Assembly: GCF_000275845.1 (NCBI RefSeq)
Contig: NW_006766887.1
Coordinates: 1,341,390 to 1,405,389 of the forward strand
DNA: 64,000 bases
DNA from: Dichomitus squalens LYAD-421 SS1
Lineage: Eukaryota > Basidiomycota > Agaricomycetes > Polyporales > Polyporaceae
Direction of reading: 5' to 3'
The translations under genes were made by a program, and so were the position numbers. Shown in pieces: positions 1 to 14,000 of the stretch. The notes under the pieces were generated by a model. The model was given only the letters and a program-made list of their open reading frames with translations, ran no database searches and had not been told where the DNA came from. Position 1 is the first letter of the stretch. The number at the start of each line of letters is the position of its first letter.

Positions 1-1790
<1,790 letters not shown>

Positions 1791-3898
1791 CTACTGGAAG
1801 TACGTGAGCAGCACCCACGCGAACCCAAGCGTGATCGCAAGGACGACGAGGAACCCGCCCGCGACGTACAGCAGCAGCGCGACGGTGCTCAGCTCCTCCT
1901 GCGCAGGCTTGCGGTCCTCCAGCAGCCCGTTCGCGCCCTTCCCGTTCGCGGCCGCCGCGCGCTCGCGGTACTCGAGCATGCGCTTCTCCTTCGCGAGCGC
2001 CTGGTCGCGCGCCTCGGCGGCCTGGACGACGCGCGTGCGGACGTCGCGCGGGTCGTACTGCACGCCGCCGGAGACCTGCTGGAGGCGGACGAAGGAGGGG
2101 TAGTGGCGCTCGCACCACTGCTCGATGCGGCCGCAGGCGACGGAGAGCCGGAGGAAGGAGGGGTCGTCGGGAAGCGCGCGGGCGTGGATGCGGCGCGCGT
2201 AGTCGCGGAAGATGTACGCGACGTCGCGCGGGTTCGTGGACTTCATGATCAGCTGTTGTGCGATGGCGCATGCGGTCAGCGAAGAACATCGGGAGGCGAG
2301 AGAGAGAGAGACGTAGAGAGAAGTATAGGGGGAGGGGAAAACGCACCGAGGCGGCCTCGGCCTTGCGGATCTTGATGTGCCGCTGGAACATGTCGTAGTT
2401 CATGAAGCACAGGCTGAGGGTCGCCATGGCCATCGTCTGGGGGATCGCGCAAAAGCAGAAGATGGACTGCTTCGTGAGCAGGCGCAGGTAGTCGAGCGCG
2501 TCCGTCGCGTGGCCGAGCACGTCGACGACCATCCCGCTGAGCACCCACAGCGCCTGCTTCTCGTTGCCGGGCGTGTAGAGCTCCGTGATGTCCGCGAAGC
2601 CGCCTGCGCGCCCGACCGCCTTGCCGTAGAGCGCGGCGCCCCAGACCTCGCGCGGCCAGAAGAAGCGGCGCTCCTCGGCGTCCTCGCGGAAGTCGCGGAT
2701 GATGTTCGTCTTCTGGAGGAGGAGGCCCATGGCGTTGGTGAGCTCGAGCTGGTCGCCGAGCCACGCGGCCTCCTTGCCGGACGCGGCCCAGAAGCGGGTG
2801 AGGCCCTCGCCGACGAGGCCGGCGACGTAGTGGCAGTAGAGGTTGTACTCGTCGACGGTCTCGATGTAGAGCTCGTCGGTCGCCGCGGCCTTGTGCGCGT
2901 AGTCGGCCATGCCGTACTGCATCTTTTCGGTGACGTCGAGGATGATCTCCCGATAGCTGTTGGAGGTGTCAGTCAGGGTGTGTGTGCGGGCGGGAGAGGA
3001 GGTGGAAAGAGCGCAGCGCTTACCGTGGGTCTAGGCGGTTGAGCTCCTCGCTCACGACGGTCCATTCGACCAGCAGCTGCCGGTCCTTTTCGTTGGGGCC
3101 GCACTCGTCGAACGTCCAGTCGGGCTTGACGGCGAGTTTGTGGAATTGTCGGAGCAGCGGCTGTTTTTTCTCGTCGGGGATCGTCATGTCGTCTTCGATC
3201 GTGTCCAGTCCTCGTAGCACCAGGTAGAATAAGCAGATCTGGGCGAAGACGGACGGTCAGCGTTGGTGTGAATGCTCGCATTTCCATATGCCGTAGCGTG
3301 TCCCCGACAGACTTGCACCAGTGCACGACGTCCTTAGCACATGTGACGTAAGGTTTGCGGGGATAGGGCGCACGCGCGCTGAAAAGGCTGCTACAAGTCG
3401 TAACGAATGCGGCCGTCGGACTGCGGGCTTTGAATGCGTGTATCGACGTCGGGTGCACGTCGGACCCGCAGATACGCAGTGGTGGAGCGAGCTCACGAAC
3501 GCTGGCCTTCGCTTCACGCGAGCGACGGGCTAGCCACACCTTCCAGAAGCGGAAACGCGCACGAGCCGTTTCCTCCGCGCACAAATCCGGGCAGACGTAT
3601 TTGTGCGAGAGAGAGACGCGCCCGGGGGCAGATAAAGATATACAAAAGCACTACTGACCACTCTCGCAAGGTCCCCTTCGACCTCCTTGATGACGCCCGA
3701 GAAACTGCGGCTGGTGAGGTCGAGGAAGTGCCAGCAGCGGCGCATGGTTGGGCGGTCCCATCCTGAGGTGGCATGCTCGGAGGGCTGGCTGATGTCGCGT
3801 TTGGGCTCGTGCCAGAGCTTGTATTGGAGGAGAACGCGGAACTCGAAGGGGTGGGTGAGGAGCAGGGCGAGCATGGACGATGCCGTGTTGCGGGACAT
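1791..3898 (-). CDS. ERG9: Squalene synthase (farnesyl-diphosphate farnesyltransferase)
   Basis: The coding exons are complement(1791..2252, 2347..2956, 3024..3238, 3659..3898), giving 508 residues. The enzyme joins two farnesyl diphosphates to presqualene diphosphate and reduces it to squalene, the first committed step of sterol synthesis, on the ER membrane. Visible motifs are the first aspartate-rich site LDTIEDDM (D92-D97), [15 protein letters not shown], the second site NIIRDFRED (D240-D244), and [18 protein letters not shown] hydrophobic C-terminal anchor, [20 protein letters not shown], ends the protein. Length and order match fungal ERG9. The start at 3898 gives the usual short lead before the [16 protein letters not shown] region. 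Intron 1 is 420 nt, much longer than the other introns (67-94 nt). The gene is divergent from the small ORF at 4180. Confidence 0.96.
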
Positions 3899-4179
3899 TA
3901 TGAGCGTGAAGGGGAGAGTAGAATAAAGATACAGCTGTTGGCGTGAGGAGGCTGGCGGAGGAGAGGTGGGAGGACGAGAGAGAGGTGCGGGGGACGAGGA
4001 GGTAGAGACGCGGGGAGAGTGCGGAGGATGAGTGTGTCTGCCTGCCTGTCTGTGCCTTTGCCGCGTCGGTGGCCGCGACGGTCGTACCACCACTGTTTCT
4101 CCACCCACGTGACCCGGCCCGTGATCATCCCTTGCGCTTCCGGCCGCGCCTGCGCTTGCTCCTCCTTCTCTTCCCCGCC

Positions 4180-4392
4180 ATGGACCTCGACGTCTCATTG
4201 ACCCCGCCCCTGCGCATCCACACCATCCGCGTCCAGCAGATCTCCTCCGAGGTCGCACAAAAGAGGCTCGACAGCTTTCTCCACCGCTTCCGCACCCGCA
4301 GTCTAGCCAAAAACAGCGGGGAGACCACCACCTCTGTCCAGCTGCAAAAGCTCGCGGACGCCCTGAACGAGGAGCATACCCAGTCCGGCTGA
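4180..4392 (+). CDS. Small hypothetical protein, 70 residues
   Basis: This is an uninterrupted ATG-to-TGA frame starting [15 protein letters not shown]. It is predicted to be helical and polar, with segments such as [11 protein letters not shown] and [12 protein letters not shown]. It starts 282 bp from the ERG9 start codon in divergent orientation, so the two could share a promoter. The ATG context (CCGCCATGG) is a good initiation context. No domain is recognised. A longer in-frame start exists at 4069 but adds a low-complexity lead. It is short enough to be spurious, but composition and context favour a real gene. Confidence 0.5.
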   Translation: MDLDVSLTPPLRIHTIRVQQISSEVAQKRLDSFLHRFRTRSLAKNSGETTTSVQLQKLADALNEEHTQSG

Positions 4393-5525
4393 GGTCCGTG
4401 TGCTGTTCTCGCATGCACTCGGCATTCTGGGCCGACTTTCTGACTTGATTTCAAGGCCATGCACGACTCTGAGGCGCTCGGCTCCATGGAGAACATCCGC
4501 CCGCCGTTCCCTCCCCTCATTCTACCGAGATTCTCCCTCTTGACGAAGGTTTTCGAGCCTAGCTGCTCACGAAAATCGGCATCTCGTAGCATCTGCCAAG
4601 TGACGGACAGCAGGCTTGCTCGCGCCGAGTGCTCGCATACGTGGGGCACGCTGTAGCGTCTCGTCCCGTATGCTCCAGGAGATCCCCCTTGTAGCCAGAC
4701 GTCCACTCTTATCGGTAGTAGAGCGTATCAGACACGGTTCAGGCCGACATGCTTCGCAAACAAGCTCGCTGCTCCCAGAGGCAAGCGCGACCGGCGCGCA
4801 CGGAGAGGTGCGTCTCCGCGTTCCTCTCGGCAGCCGCCTCTGTCCAGCCGCATGCAGACGAACGTCTCAAGCCACCGCAGAGGGCCTGGCAGGAGCCAAC
4901 TACGAGTCAAGCGGAGCATGATCTCGCGCAATCCCCCATCTGTGCCGGACCAGCATCATTCCGTGGCCCGAGTCTCTCGCAAGCCGGGAAATACGCTCCC
5001 GCCAGGACGCAGAGTCTAAAGCGCATGGCGCAACGCGCAGTCTGCGTTACCCGCTCGGGCCAGCACGGAGGTGTACGTCAGGAAGCAACGGGGAGGAGGT
5101 ACCATCCGCTCTGCCTCCACGTTATCGGTCGACTGTGACGACGGTGCTCCGGAGAGAAGCACTGGAGACTCGCCTGATACGGTTGGATTTCGACGCCATT
5201 ACATCGGAGTAAGGCCCAGACGCAGTCGTAGAGGCACGCTGTCCTGTGCAGACTGCGTCATCGACTTTCCACGTTCAATTGGCAGGTCATCGACACCTTC
5301 CTACGCTTGATCCTGCCTCGCATCCGACGAGAAGTTAACGGAGAGAAAGCCGATGCCTATGAAGTACCTGAGGATTAGAGAGATACATAGCGTTCATCTC
5401 GGTGGCTGGTTGCTCAATGTGTGACTGCGTTGCAATTATACGGATACCATCAAGTCAGCGTGGTTTCTGGCACAAAAACGAGTACGACATGCAGGAGTAC
5501 TCGCCAAGGAGAGTTCGGAACAAAA
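4393..5525. other. Intergenic stretch, no gene seen
   Basis: Open frames here are short, mutually overlapping and without recognisable domains. The stretch lies between the small ORF and the tRNA gene. No RNA gene or repeat is evident. Confidence 0.5.
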
Positions 5526-5609
5526 GGGCCTGGCCGGGAATTGAACCCGGGACCTCCTCCAAATGCTCCGAAGCCCTAAGAAGGAATCATACTACTAGAC
5601 CACCAGGCC
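5526..5609 (-). tRNA. tRNA-Pro(AGG) with 12-nt intron
   Basis: On the minus strand an 84-nt sequence folds as a tRNA. The acceptor stem is GGCCTGG/CCAGGCC with discriminator C, the anticodon stem is CCTTC/GGAGG, and the T arm is CCGGG-TTCAATT-CCCGG. The anticodon loop reads TTAGGG, then a 12-nt intron (CTTCGGAGCATT) at the canonical 37/38 position, then T. The anticodon is AGG. A T run directly downstream serves as Pol III terminator. The exon sequence is identical to the copy at 38570; the introns differ at two bases. Confidence 0.95.
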
Positions 5610-8600
5610 ATGAAAGACTCTTCCACACCTGCTTACACAATCATCCGCATTCACTTAACTCTTGTCGCGATGTCTGTACATCCTTGCCCACCTCGCTGTT
5701 CGCATCGATATTCTATACGAGATTCCAGGACGAGTAACTCCCCTCAATCTCCGCAGTCACAATAAGACTTGGCTCACATCTCGAGCAATCAGGTAAATAC
5801 AAAGTAGACGTGCGCCCGGAAGCGCGAACATATGTGCAGAGCGTTCTCCGAGCCAACATCCGCCGTGTGCTCTAGAACAGAACGGACTATGAAGTGTTCC
5901 CCCTTTGAGCAGGCTGTCGAGCTACAAAGTTGCAAAATTGCTTGTGCCTCGGCGGCGCATCCTGGCTTTCTACGCTAGTCATTCCTCCGCCAGACCTTAC
6001 TGCTTTCGTCTGCGTCGGCAGGAGCGTCCGACCTACTTCCTCTCTGCGGTGGGTCCTCGACGCCGACTCCGTGGGCCTGCTGTTGAACGGGTTTCCCCTA
6101 CGGACCGTATCCTGCACTTTCAACCTCGACTCGTCGCTTGCCACTGGTGGGATCGTTCGTCGCGCATTGCTGTAGCAGACCTCTCCTCCCTCGCGTCGGC
6201 TTTTCGTATGGCGATGCTGCAGAGGCGATCCTGATGAACGCGAAGCAATGTCTTTGCTTTTCCAAGGCACTGATATCTTCCGTCAGCAAACATGTCAGCC
6301 AAAGTACCCGACCTCGACGGAGTTGGAGTACCCATCACTAGAGATTTTGATCGTTCGGATTGTCACTTGTGTCTCGGGTGTGGACCCGAGGTCCATACCG
6401 ACTCCAGCACCATCTCATACACGTGACCCACGACTTGGACATCGTCGCCTCCACGTCGGGCCTGTGTAACACAAGCCTGCGACCAGCGGCCTGACCGATC
6501 TTGCACCGTTCGGATTGCTTCTCTCCCTCCGTGCACTCAAGCTCACTGCCCCATCCCCTTCAGATAACTACACGAGCCCTTCCGCTCCACCGGTCTTCGC
6601 GCGACAGAGTACGCAAAGGAAGAGTGCGACGAGGCTTGCCTGTTTGCCGCTTCTGAGGGTGCATGCTTTGGGAGCGACTCGTTACATTCCTGCGGCGGAT
6701 TACTGGATGATCTGCTGCGGGCCCATAGCTCGAACAGTTGAAGTCGAATCTTCCTATCGGTTCTTTTTCGTGATGACAGATCTACAAGGGACAAGGAGCA
6801 CGCAGGATCAGTCAGCAGCCCATGTGTCTTGCGTTAATTCGCAGGCTCGGGTGGCTAACCTTACGGTGAGCGCGTCGGAAGGTTTGATGTGGATATTTGA
6901 ATCCCGTGATTTTGTGGTTCGTAGTATCACCGGAATCGCTATTGAGACCGACACCAAGATGGACCTGTTATGCTATCATCTCAACGCTATTGCTTTCCAT
7001 GCGCTTTATGGTTTGGGACACTTTAAGGAGGTGGACACTCATGAGTTTCGTTTAATTAAAGATGACACTAAGCCTATAAAGAGAGTCGCGGTATATGAAC
7101 GGCCAAGGCAACGCTAAATGAGATGTTCAGTGGGGGTATCGCGTCCACCGTCGTCTGAGTCCGGTCCATATCACTGACAATCCCATATCATCCAAGGACG
7201 ACAATCGTCCAACAAGTTCGAGGACACAAACGACTCCGAGCCCACCGCAAATTCAAATGCCATCGGGGTATATGTACACCGCTCGAATGCGACCGATCGG
7301 AAGCGACTCGGATTTGGGACGAGCGGAGACAAAAGCCAGACGCGAGCCGATCTCCTCGCGGCAGAACTTCGGAGCTAGCTCCCCCCCTCCCGCTGCCCAG
7401 CACCGTGGGGGGAAACATCCGGCGCGGCACAGTTCCCGCGGATCCCTCGTCTCGAGAAACACGCGTCGATATGCACAGCACCCAGGGACGCACGTCGGCG
7501 TGAGCTGGACAAACAACGGACGGCGTACCTTAGAGACCTGTGCCTCGGTACTCCCGCAGCGGCGTCCGAGGCGCGCAGTGCGCCTCGCTAACCGTAAACA
7601 ACGGGCGTCATGCTTGACGTGCGGAGGACGACGCGGCATCTAGCGCACGTACCGTGGTTATGAGCGTGCGAACCGGAGCCAGGCCGATCGAAGGAACGAG
7701 CCTGCGTAAGCGTTCGTTTACCTGCAAGGTTTAATGAGTTATCTGCACCTGATCGCTGACTGTGAACGTCGAAAGGGCCGAGGCCGTCTCGACAGCCCAG
7801 ATTGGCATGCAGAGACGCTGTACCAATTGTCTTGCGGGTGGAGCTGCCCAGGCCGTCGTTGGAGGGCAAGCGACCCGTCGATGCAGTATTTTCCAGGTAA
7901 GAGATAGGAAACCTCAAAGGGTAAGCCTTACAGGGTCTGCAAAAACGCGGAGCGATGTGAAGTGTAAGATCTAGAATCGAGGGTGCAAAATTCGCGAGTA
8001 AGAAAATCACCTTCGCCGTGCTTCTGTGCATCTCTCAAACCCCACCAGCCTCCGTGTTGTGTCAAGTCAAATGTACCTAGAACTCATACACGGTGTATCA
8101 GTCACCCGCCAGAAGGAGGTAGGAGCCCAGGAACAAAAACATACCGGATTGGACACTGGGCGGGCGGATAGCCTTCAGAGTCGTGCCTCGAGGTCGCCGT
8201 CCCCCTGGAGCTGTCAACTGGGCGCTGTGGATTCCGAATGTCTGCCGATTTCACGATCAGCTGAATTGGTCTCGACAAATGTCGGAACTGCCGTGAAAGG
8301 ATAGGTCAGAGCCAGAACTGCCACCCGTGACTGCTTCCGAACGCTGGAGAGAAATGACGCGCGCCTTCACAATAAGGATACCCACTGAAGGATCACATCA
8401 TATGCCCGCCCAGCATGTGCGTGGACAGGGTGTAGATGTGGACAAAAGCATGGAGTACGAGAAAGCTATGCCGCCGGCGAGTAGTTGCCCACGACCTTGG
8501 CCACAGGGGGTCAGTACCTCAGCACACATCTGGAAATCACATCGATGTAAGTGGTACAGTCAGGACACAGGTAGGGAAGCGTACGAGAGATGGGAAGTCG

Positions 8601-10534
8601 AGCGATCCGTTACATTGGGCCATCGCGTCAACAAGGGAGGCGTCCGTGGGATCATGCGGCACTAAACCATCAAAGTGCATTAATCCTCAGATAGAGCGGG
8701 TACCCACTGCTGCAGCTGACAAGGCGAAACTTGACAGAGCAGAACGCCACGGTGATCACAGAGCGGCCGTCATGAACAAAGGCCATCCTCGACTCGGTGG
8801 TAGGCGGGGGAATGCGTCTGTTACTCATGATTAGGGCGCACGCGACCGGACGCCGTATACCGGCCGTCTGCGGCGACATCGCTGAGTCGATTCCATATTT
8901 ATCACAGTATCACAGATTACACCGATCCTGGTCCGTGAGTGTTTCGGATTGATTTTGATAAATATAATCCCAGAGTGTAATACCTTGTCATGTAGCATCG
9001 TTGACGTTCTCGGCTCAAGGCCTTGCTGGGGCCAAGCGAGCAGACCTATAGAATACGCTATTGTATAAGTCCGTATCAGTGCTCACATACAACATATTCC
9101 CTCACTTTGGTCAGGGGAGAGGACAAAAAGCAGAAGTGAATGCCTTCGCTCAAGCCGAGGACGTAAAACCGAAGCACGAGTTGCGATCAGTCTACGACGT
9201 CGCCTGCGCAGGTGATCTGTGCCTGTGCTGTAGGAGTCATCTCGCATCTGCGTGCGATGCTATACTTCATAACGGCTCTGTCGGACACATTAAAATACCG
9301 CTCAGTAAGCGGCTGGTCAGAAATCCCAGTCAGAAAGCTACAAACCGAGGTCATTTATCGATATGTATCGAAGAGAGGCCGAGCAGTTCCTGTCAGATTA
9401 ATCACAGCCGTACAAATGTGACAATGCTTAGGGGACACACCGAGATGGCGAGGCCGCCGCTGCTATTACAGAGGAACGGTCAACGACTTAAGAGATGGGG
9501 ATGACCAGAGATAGTCCCATCCATCCGACGTTGAGTGAAGGCGCTGCGCCGTTTGCTACCGCCGTGGCCTCGAATGCGCGACGCAACCGAGCAGGGTCCG
9601 ATTGTGCAGCCGAGAAGCGGCGTGCAAGACACGCAGTGATACAAGATAGATGACCTGCCTCTGCTCCTTTCACAGTCGCCGCCCAAACTCCACGATCTCG
9701 AACGCCCTGCTGACGTCGCCAACGGCTCCCCAGGGCTTCTTCCCCTTCCAGAACGTCCCGCCCCAGGCATCGACCCAGAGCGTCGGACCGTGGAAGCTGG
9801 ACGGAGTCTCAGGCAGATGCACGATGGACGACGCCGCGGGAAAGGAACTCGGCCAGAGAACGTTTGGAAGCTTCCACCGGCCAGGAGTTCGCTGAAACCT
9901 TCTTCCTTGAAACGTGATGTGTGCGGCTTCGGGAATTCGAGAAAGACGTGGCGAGGGTTTGCGCGCAGATCACTCACCGCGGCACGGCCTGCCCGCCGGC
10001 GCCTCCCGGACCCAGCCCGCCGCTGCCCTTCATCTTTCCCTCCTTGTCCGTTCCTCCCACTTCCGCTTTGACGCCTTCGATGGCTCGGCCACCTGCCTAT
10101 CCAACACCGAATTCCCGTCAGCTGCGTCCTCTCTCCCCAAGTACTGCGACGTGTCAGAGCCCTCGACAGCAGGCAATTCGGCTGCCTGGCGGCCTTGGAG
10201 TTCATACAGAACCCGAGGTGTATGTATACCACAAGCTTTTCTTCTTTCTTCCGTCTCTTTGTGCTTCCCGCGGGAGTTCTGCGCCCCGAACATCGTGTCA
10301 TCATACTTCCCGGAAATGGAAATCCGAGATAGACGCATTCGTACTTGCTGCTCGCGCTCATCCGGATGCAATGTTTTCGCAGGCTTGTTTCACGGCGCGC
10401 TGTTCGTGATATCCTTTCCACGAAGTGAAGCAATGCAGAACAGGGGTTACACGGGCTGGATCTTTACAAGGAATACCCACTGCTGTCCGCTCCAATCGCT
10501 GCCGAACAAGCAAAGCAGGGCGCGACATAGCGTT
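5610..10534. other. Gene-poor region; one unassigned 200-residue ORF
   Basis: No recognisable gene is seen. The longest open frame, 6515..7117 (+), ends in about 80 residues of lower GC content than its surroundings, including FESRDFVVRSITGIAI, but matches no family I know. The other frames, including the long minus-strand frame 9480..10433, lack motifs. The stretch may be old intergenic or decayed repeat sequence. Confidence 0.4.
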
Positions 10535-11057
10535 ATGGTCGTCAGTCTCTCACGAAACGCTTATTGCACGCTCAGTCGCGCTGGGACGGCTTCCGCTTCC
10601 AAGGCAAACTATGACGGCCGCATTGCGCCCGATGATGCTCTAGACCCCTCTGCCATAGCGGACTCTCGACACAAAGCATCGACGGCCCGCGACGAATGGG
10701 ACGCCCGCCGCTTCATGTGGCGTAACGGTCACGTCGCATCCAATAAAGTCTGTATGTTTGTGACAATTTCCTCCTCTGAGCGCTACAACAACATTATTCC
10801 GCACTGCAGCAGCTGACTATCAGTCGTCAATCATCGGACTCGAGCTCTGCGTGGGATGCACGTTCCCCGCCAACGACACAATTACGCGCGAACGTTCCGA
10901 GGTTGCAGCCGTTGGTGACTTGTCGGAACTAGAACATGCCGCCATGTTCGATCGCCCTGATGTCAGGACCTCTCTTCCGGCACAGCGCATCATCCATCGG
11001 GTCCCGCTCAATATCAGGCGAGGGCGTGTAATCCCCGGAACCGGTGTGTCGAACTGA
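10535..11057 (+). CDS. Candidate two-exon gene of unknown function
   Basis: Two open segments, about 10535..10751 and 10810..11057, join in phase across a 58-nt interval with a GTATGT donor and a TGCAG acceptor, the usual intron size here. The joined product includes DEWDARRFMWRNGHVASNK and then GLELCVGCTFPANDTITRER. I recognise no domain. The 5' end is uncertain because the frame remains open upstream of the ATG. This is a candidate only; it could be a relic or chance open sequence. Confidence 0.22.
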
Positions 11058-14000
11058 CGGCTCTCAGGAGGCTGGTTCGCTGATGTGGCTTAATCATATT
11101 TCCCTATCCTTGTCAGGGCGCATTATCGCGATCGTGCCCGACCACCGAAAATGCGCGTTCGTTTGTGTTTTCGCCCTCGATACAGAGGCCAGGAAAGTCC
11201 GGCCCACACGTGATCCGGTCTTAGGAGCTCGGCCGAGCACGGCATTGGTCGTGGGTCGCTACGAGTCGGACGGCGTTAAGCAAGACGAACGGCCGAAGGA
11301 TATGCGTTCTGAGTACCTGCCTTCCATGCTTCCTCCTCAAAATAACTGCGCAGCCTATCAATCAAGCCGCATCGAAGCCCGAAGCAATCGCCCCAGACGC
11401 ACACACGAAGCCGCTGTGGAGGCCCGCTTCTTGTGCTTGGGCGATGCGGACATGTTCGCTCTATGGCACCTCGCAAGCAGCTTCGCTCGATATCACAAGC
11501 ACTAGTCCCCGTGCCGCTTGGTACGTGGCGTCGCTGCCGACGCAGGGAGTGTCGTACTCCGTGACATGATGCAAAGCGCGCTTTGCGCTGCGTCTCAATA
11601 GGGAGCGACGCATAACCCCGCGAATATGCGTTGCCGCCCTTGCGGATATGGGAGGATAATTATACCACCGTGAGTGTCTAGTAGGCATTGAAAAGCTGAC
11701 TGCCCGGAAATGGCACATACAGTCACGGAGAGAAGAGTTGGGGCTGACGCCCAGCTGCCAGCAAATTCCAGCGTCCAGTCTGCTGCTGTCCACGGAGAAC
11801 ACTGCGTTACCGAAAGGGTCTGTACCAGGCGGGCTCATATTATTGGAAGCGAAACGGTCCACAGCTGAGAATACGTCGTTAGTCTCTTGCGCGGGAATGC
11901 TCGCGGTTCCTCAATGAACGCTAATCCTGCTTATAGGTTATCCTTCCCCGTCGTGATCGCGACCTCGATGAAGCCCCGAAGTGCGTCGAGACTTCGAAAG
12001 AGCGGAGACACTCAGGATATCTCACTTCCGTCGTTCATACGGTGGCTTTGTGCAGTCGGGTCTCGACGATATCCACCCCGCCAGGCTGTCCGAGGGTCTG
12101 CCTCTTTCCGCCCTAGGAACTAAATCCCGCGCACTCGCCGCCTCAAGCTTCTTCGCGCTTCTTTTGGCGCGCCGTCCGTTGCAAGCGCCATCCCGCCAGC
12201 CGCATGCAAATCCAGACGTATACGGTCGCAGGCGGTGACATGCTTGCTGGGAGAAAATGCTGGGGGGACCAAACAACGCTTCCGCATGGCCTGGCATGAG
12301 GTAAACCAATTCTTCTAGGTCGTGCACCCACAAGGGTCTACAACGCCAGAGTGACGCGCAGAAGCACCTGCTGTAGCAGTTCCGTGTGTCTCATGCAATC
12401 TGCTTTCGTGGGGCGTACGGTCGGTCATCACATTGGCAAATGTCTCGTATATGCCGGACGCGCATCCAGCGCGATCAGCAAATGGCACCCATGGACGCCC
12501 TCTTTCGCGCCCCGGACCAGCAGCGATCACGCAACGATTCGGCTTCCTTATGTGTCCCCGGCCGAAGATTAAGTCACATATTGTCTCGCCGGACGCTCGC
12601 TCTGTTTCCAGACGAAACGCCACGCCTATTTGTCGTGCGCCGCTCGATGAAACAATTTGACAATTGCAGGGCTCTAAACGCTTATCCTGGATACCCACTA
12701 CGCGCCTCCGGCATACAGCTTCTCATGCATCTCCGCGCCTTCGTCATTCTACGGCTTCACGCCCGGTAGCCCGTGCACCTTTTCGCCGCATATTCCAAAC
12801 AGACTCGAGCTGCGAGCGTGCCTTCCTCTCGGTCCTTCTTTTCCGCGCCTTCCAGATCCCAAGAGAGGTCACGCCTCCATCTGTGCGCTTCGCTCTTATT
12901 GTCTTGCACTTCGAAGGCTTTCTCCTCCTTGCTTCTCGATTGATTCAGGCTCCGATCCGGACCCTCTCGTGGCGCATTTGGGTTTGGTCTCCCGTCCCGT
13001 TCATGCATCTCCGTGTTCGCTGCTCGTCCACGCTCAGCTGCCCACCCGATATCTATGGGGCCGCTGCAACGTGTTACCGCTTTCACGGCGCACGCCCCGC
13101 GTCCGCGGCTGCGACTGACTATCTACACACACGCACGTCGAGCACCTCACGGGCACCCGTCTAGCTAGATGCAAGCATCGCACGAAGGCGACGTGCACGA
13201 TATCGCGTCCACCTCGGAACGGCGCGCACTACGCTGCCTTGGCCCTGCGGCCTGCCAACAGAGCCCTCCGTGCGATCGCAGTCGTGATCCCAGCGGGCCG
13301 CGGGAGAACAGTTCATCCCCGTCCCCCCCATCTCGCCATCCCGCCGGCCGCAATCGCACATTCAGAGGTCCGTCCTTCCTTCGCTCCGTGTCCTCCGCAT
13401 ATGCGCTCCTTCGGGTGCACCGTTTCACGTCTCTAGCACTTCTATATGTCTCGCGGCCGGGCCACCGCCCCGCACATCTGCAGACGTGGCTCTGACCGCC
13501 CACGCGCAATCTACCCACCCAATTCTTGATCTAGCAGGCTATTCAAGTGTTGTCGGCACACATGGCGCGCAGAACGCAGATGCATGCAGTGACATCATCC
13601 TTGCTCGGCTCGACCATGGCTGCTGGCAGGGTCTACAGGCATTGCCACGCGGTCCTGATGCTGGCATTGCTTCTGGATTTGCTCGCTCACAAATCACCGG
13701 ATGTCGAGACGCGGATAGACGTACTTGCAGACGCGTGTGTGCACATACTACATGTCAATGGTTGAGGACCCTCAAGCCATGTTTGCTGTACGGGCGGTAT
13801 ATAACGCAGCCCTCGCTTTCTCCTTATAGCCTTCCGTTTGACTGCGTCCGACGGCTGGGCACGAGCCGGGTGACCAACTGCCGGGTAGGCGCGTGAATGC
13901 AGCCATGACGCAACCCTAAGAACCCGGCCGTAAGCTGCGCGCGCGCGTTTTCTCTTCAATGCACAGTCTTCACGACCTCAGGAATAGACACCGCTGGTCC

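Noticed and set aside
2377..3042. A 221-residue plus-strand frame across ERG9
   Set aside because: Antisense shadow of GC-rich squalene synthase exons.
5402..5737. An 111-residue plus-strand frame containing AWPGIEPGTSSKC and TTRPPGH
   Set aside because: This string is the antisense translation of the tRNA-Pro gene; the same artefact appears on the minus strand at 38535..38717.
9480..10433. A 317-residue minus-strand frame
   Set aside because: Rich in Arg, Gly and Ser with no motif, and it overlaps equally open plus-strand frames; typical of GC-rich non-coding sequence.
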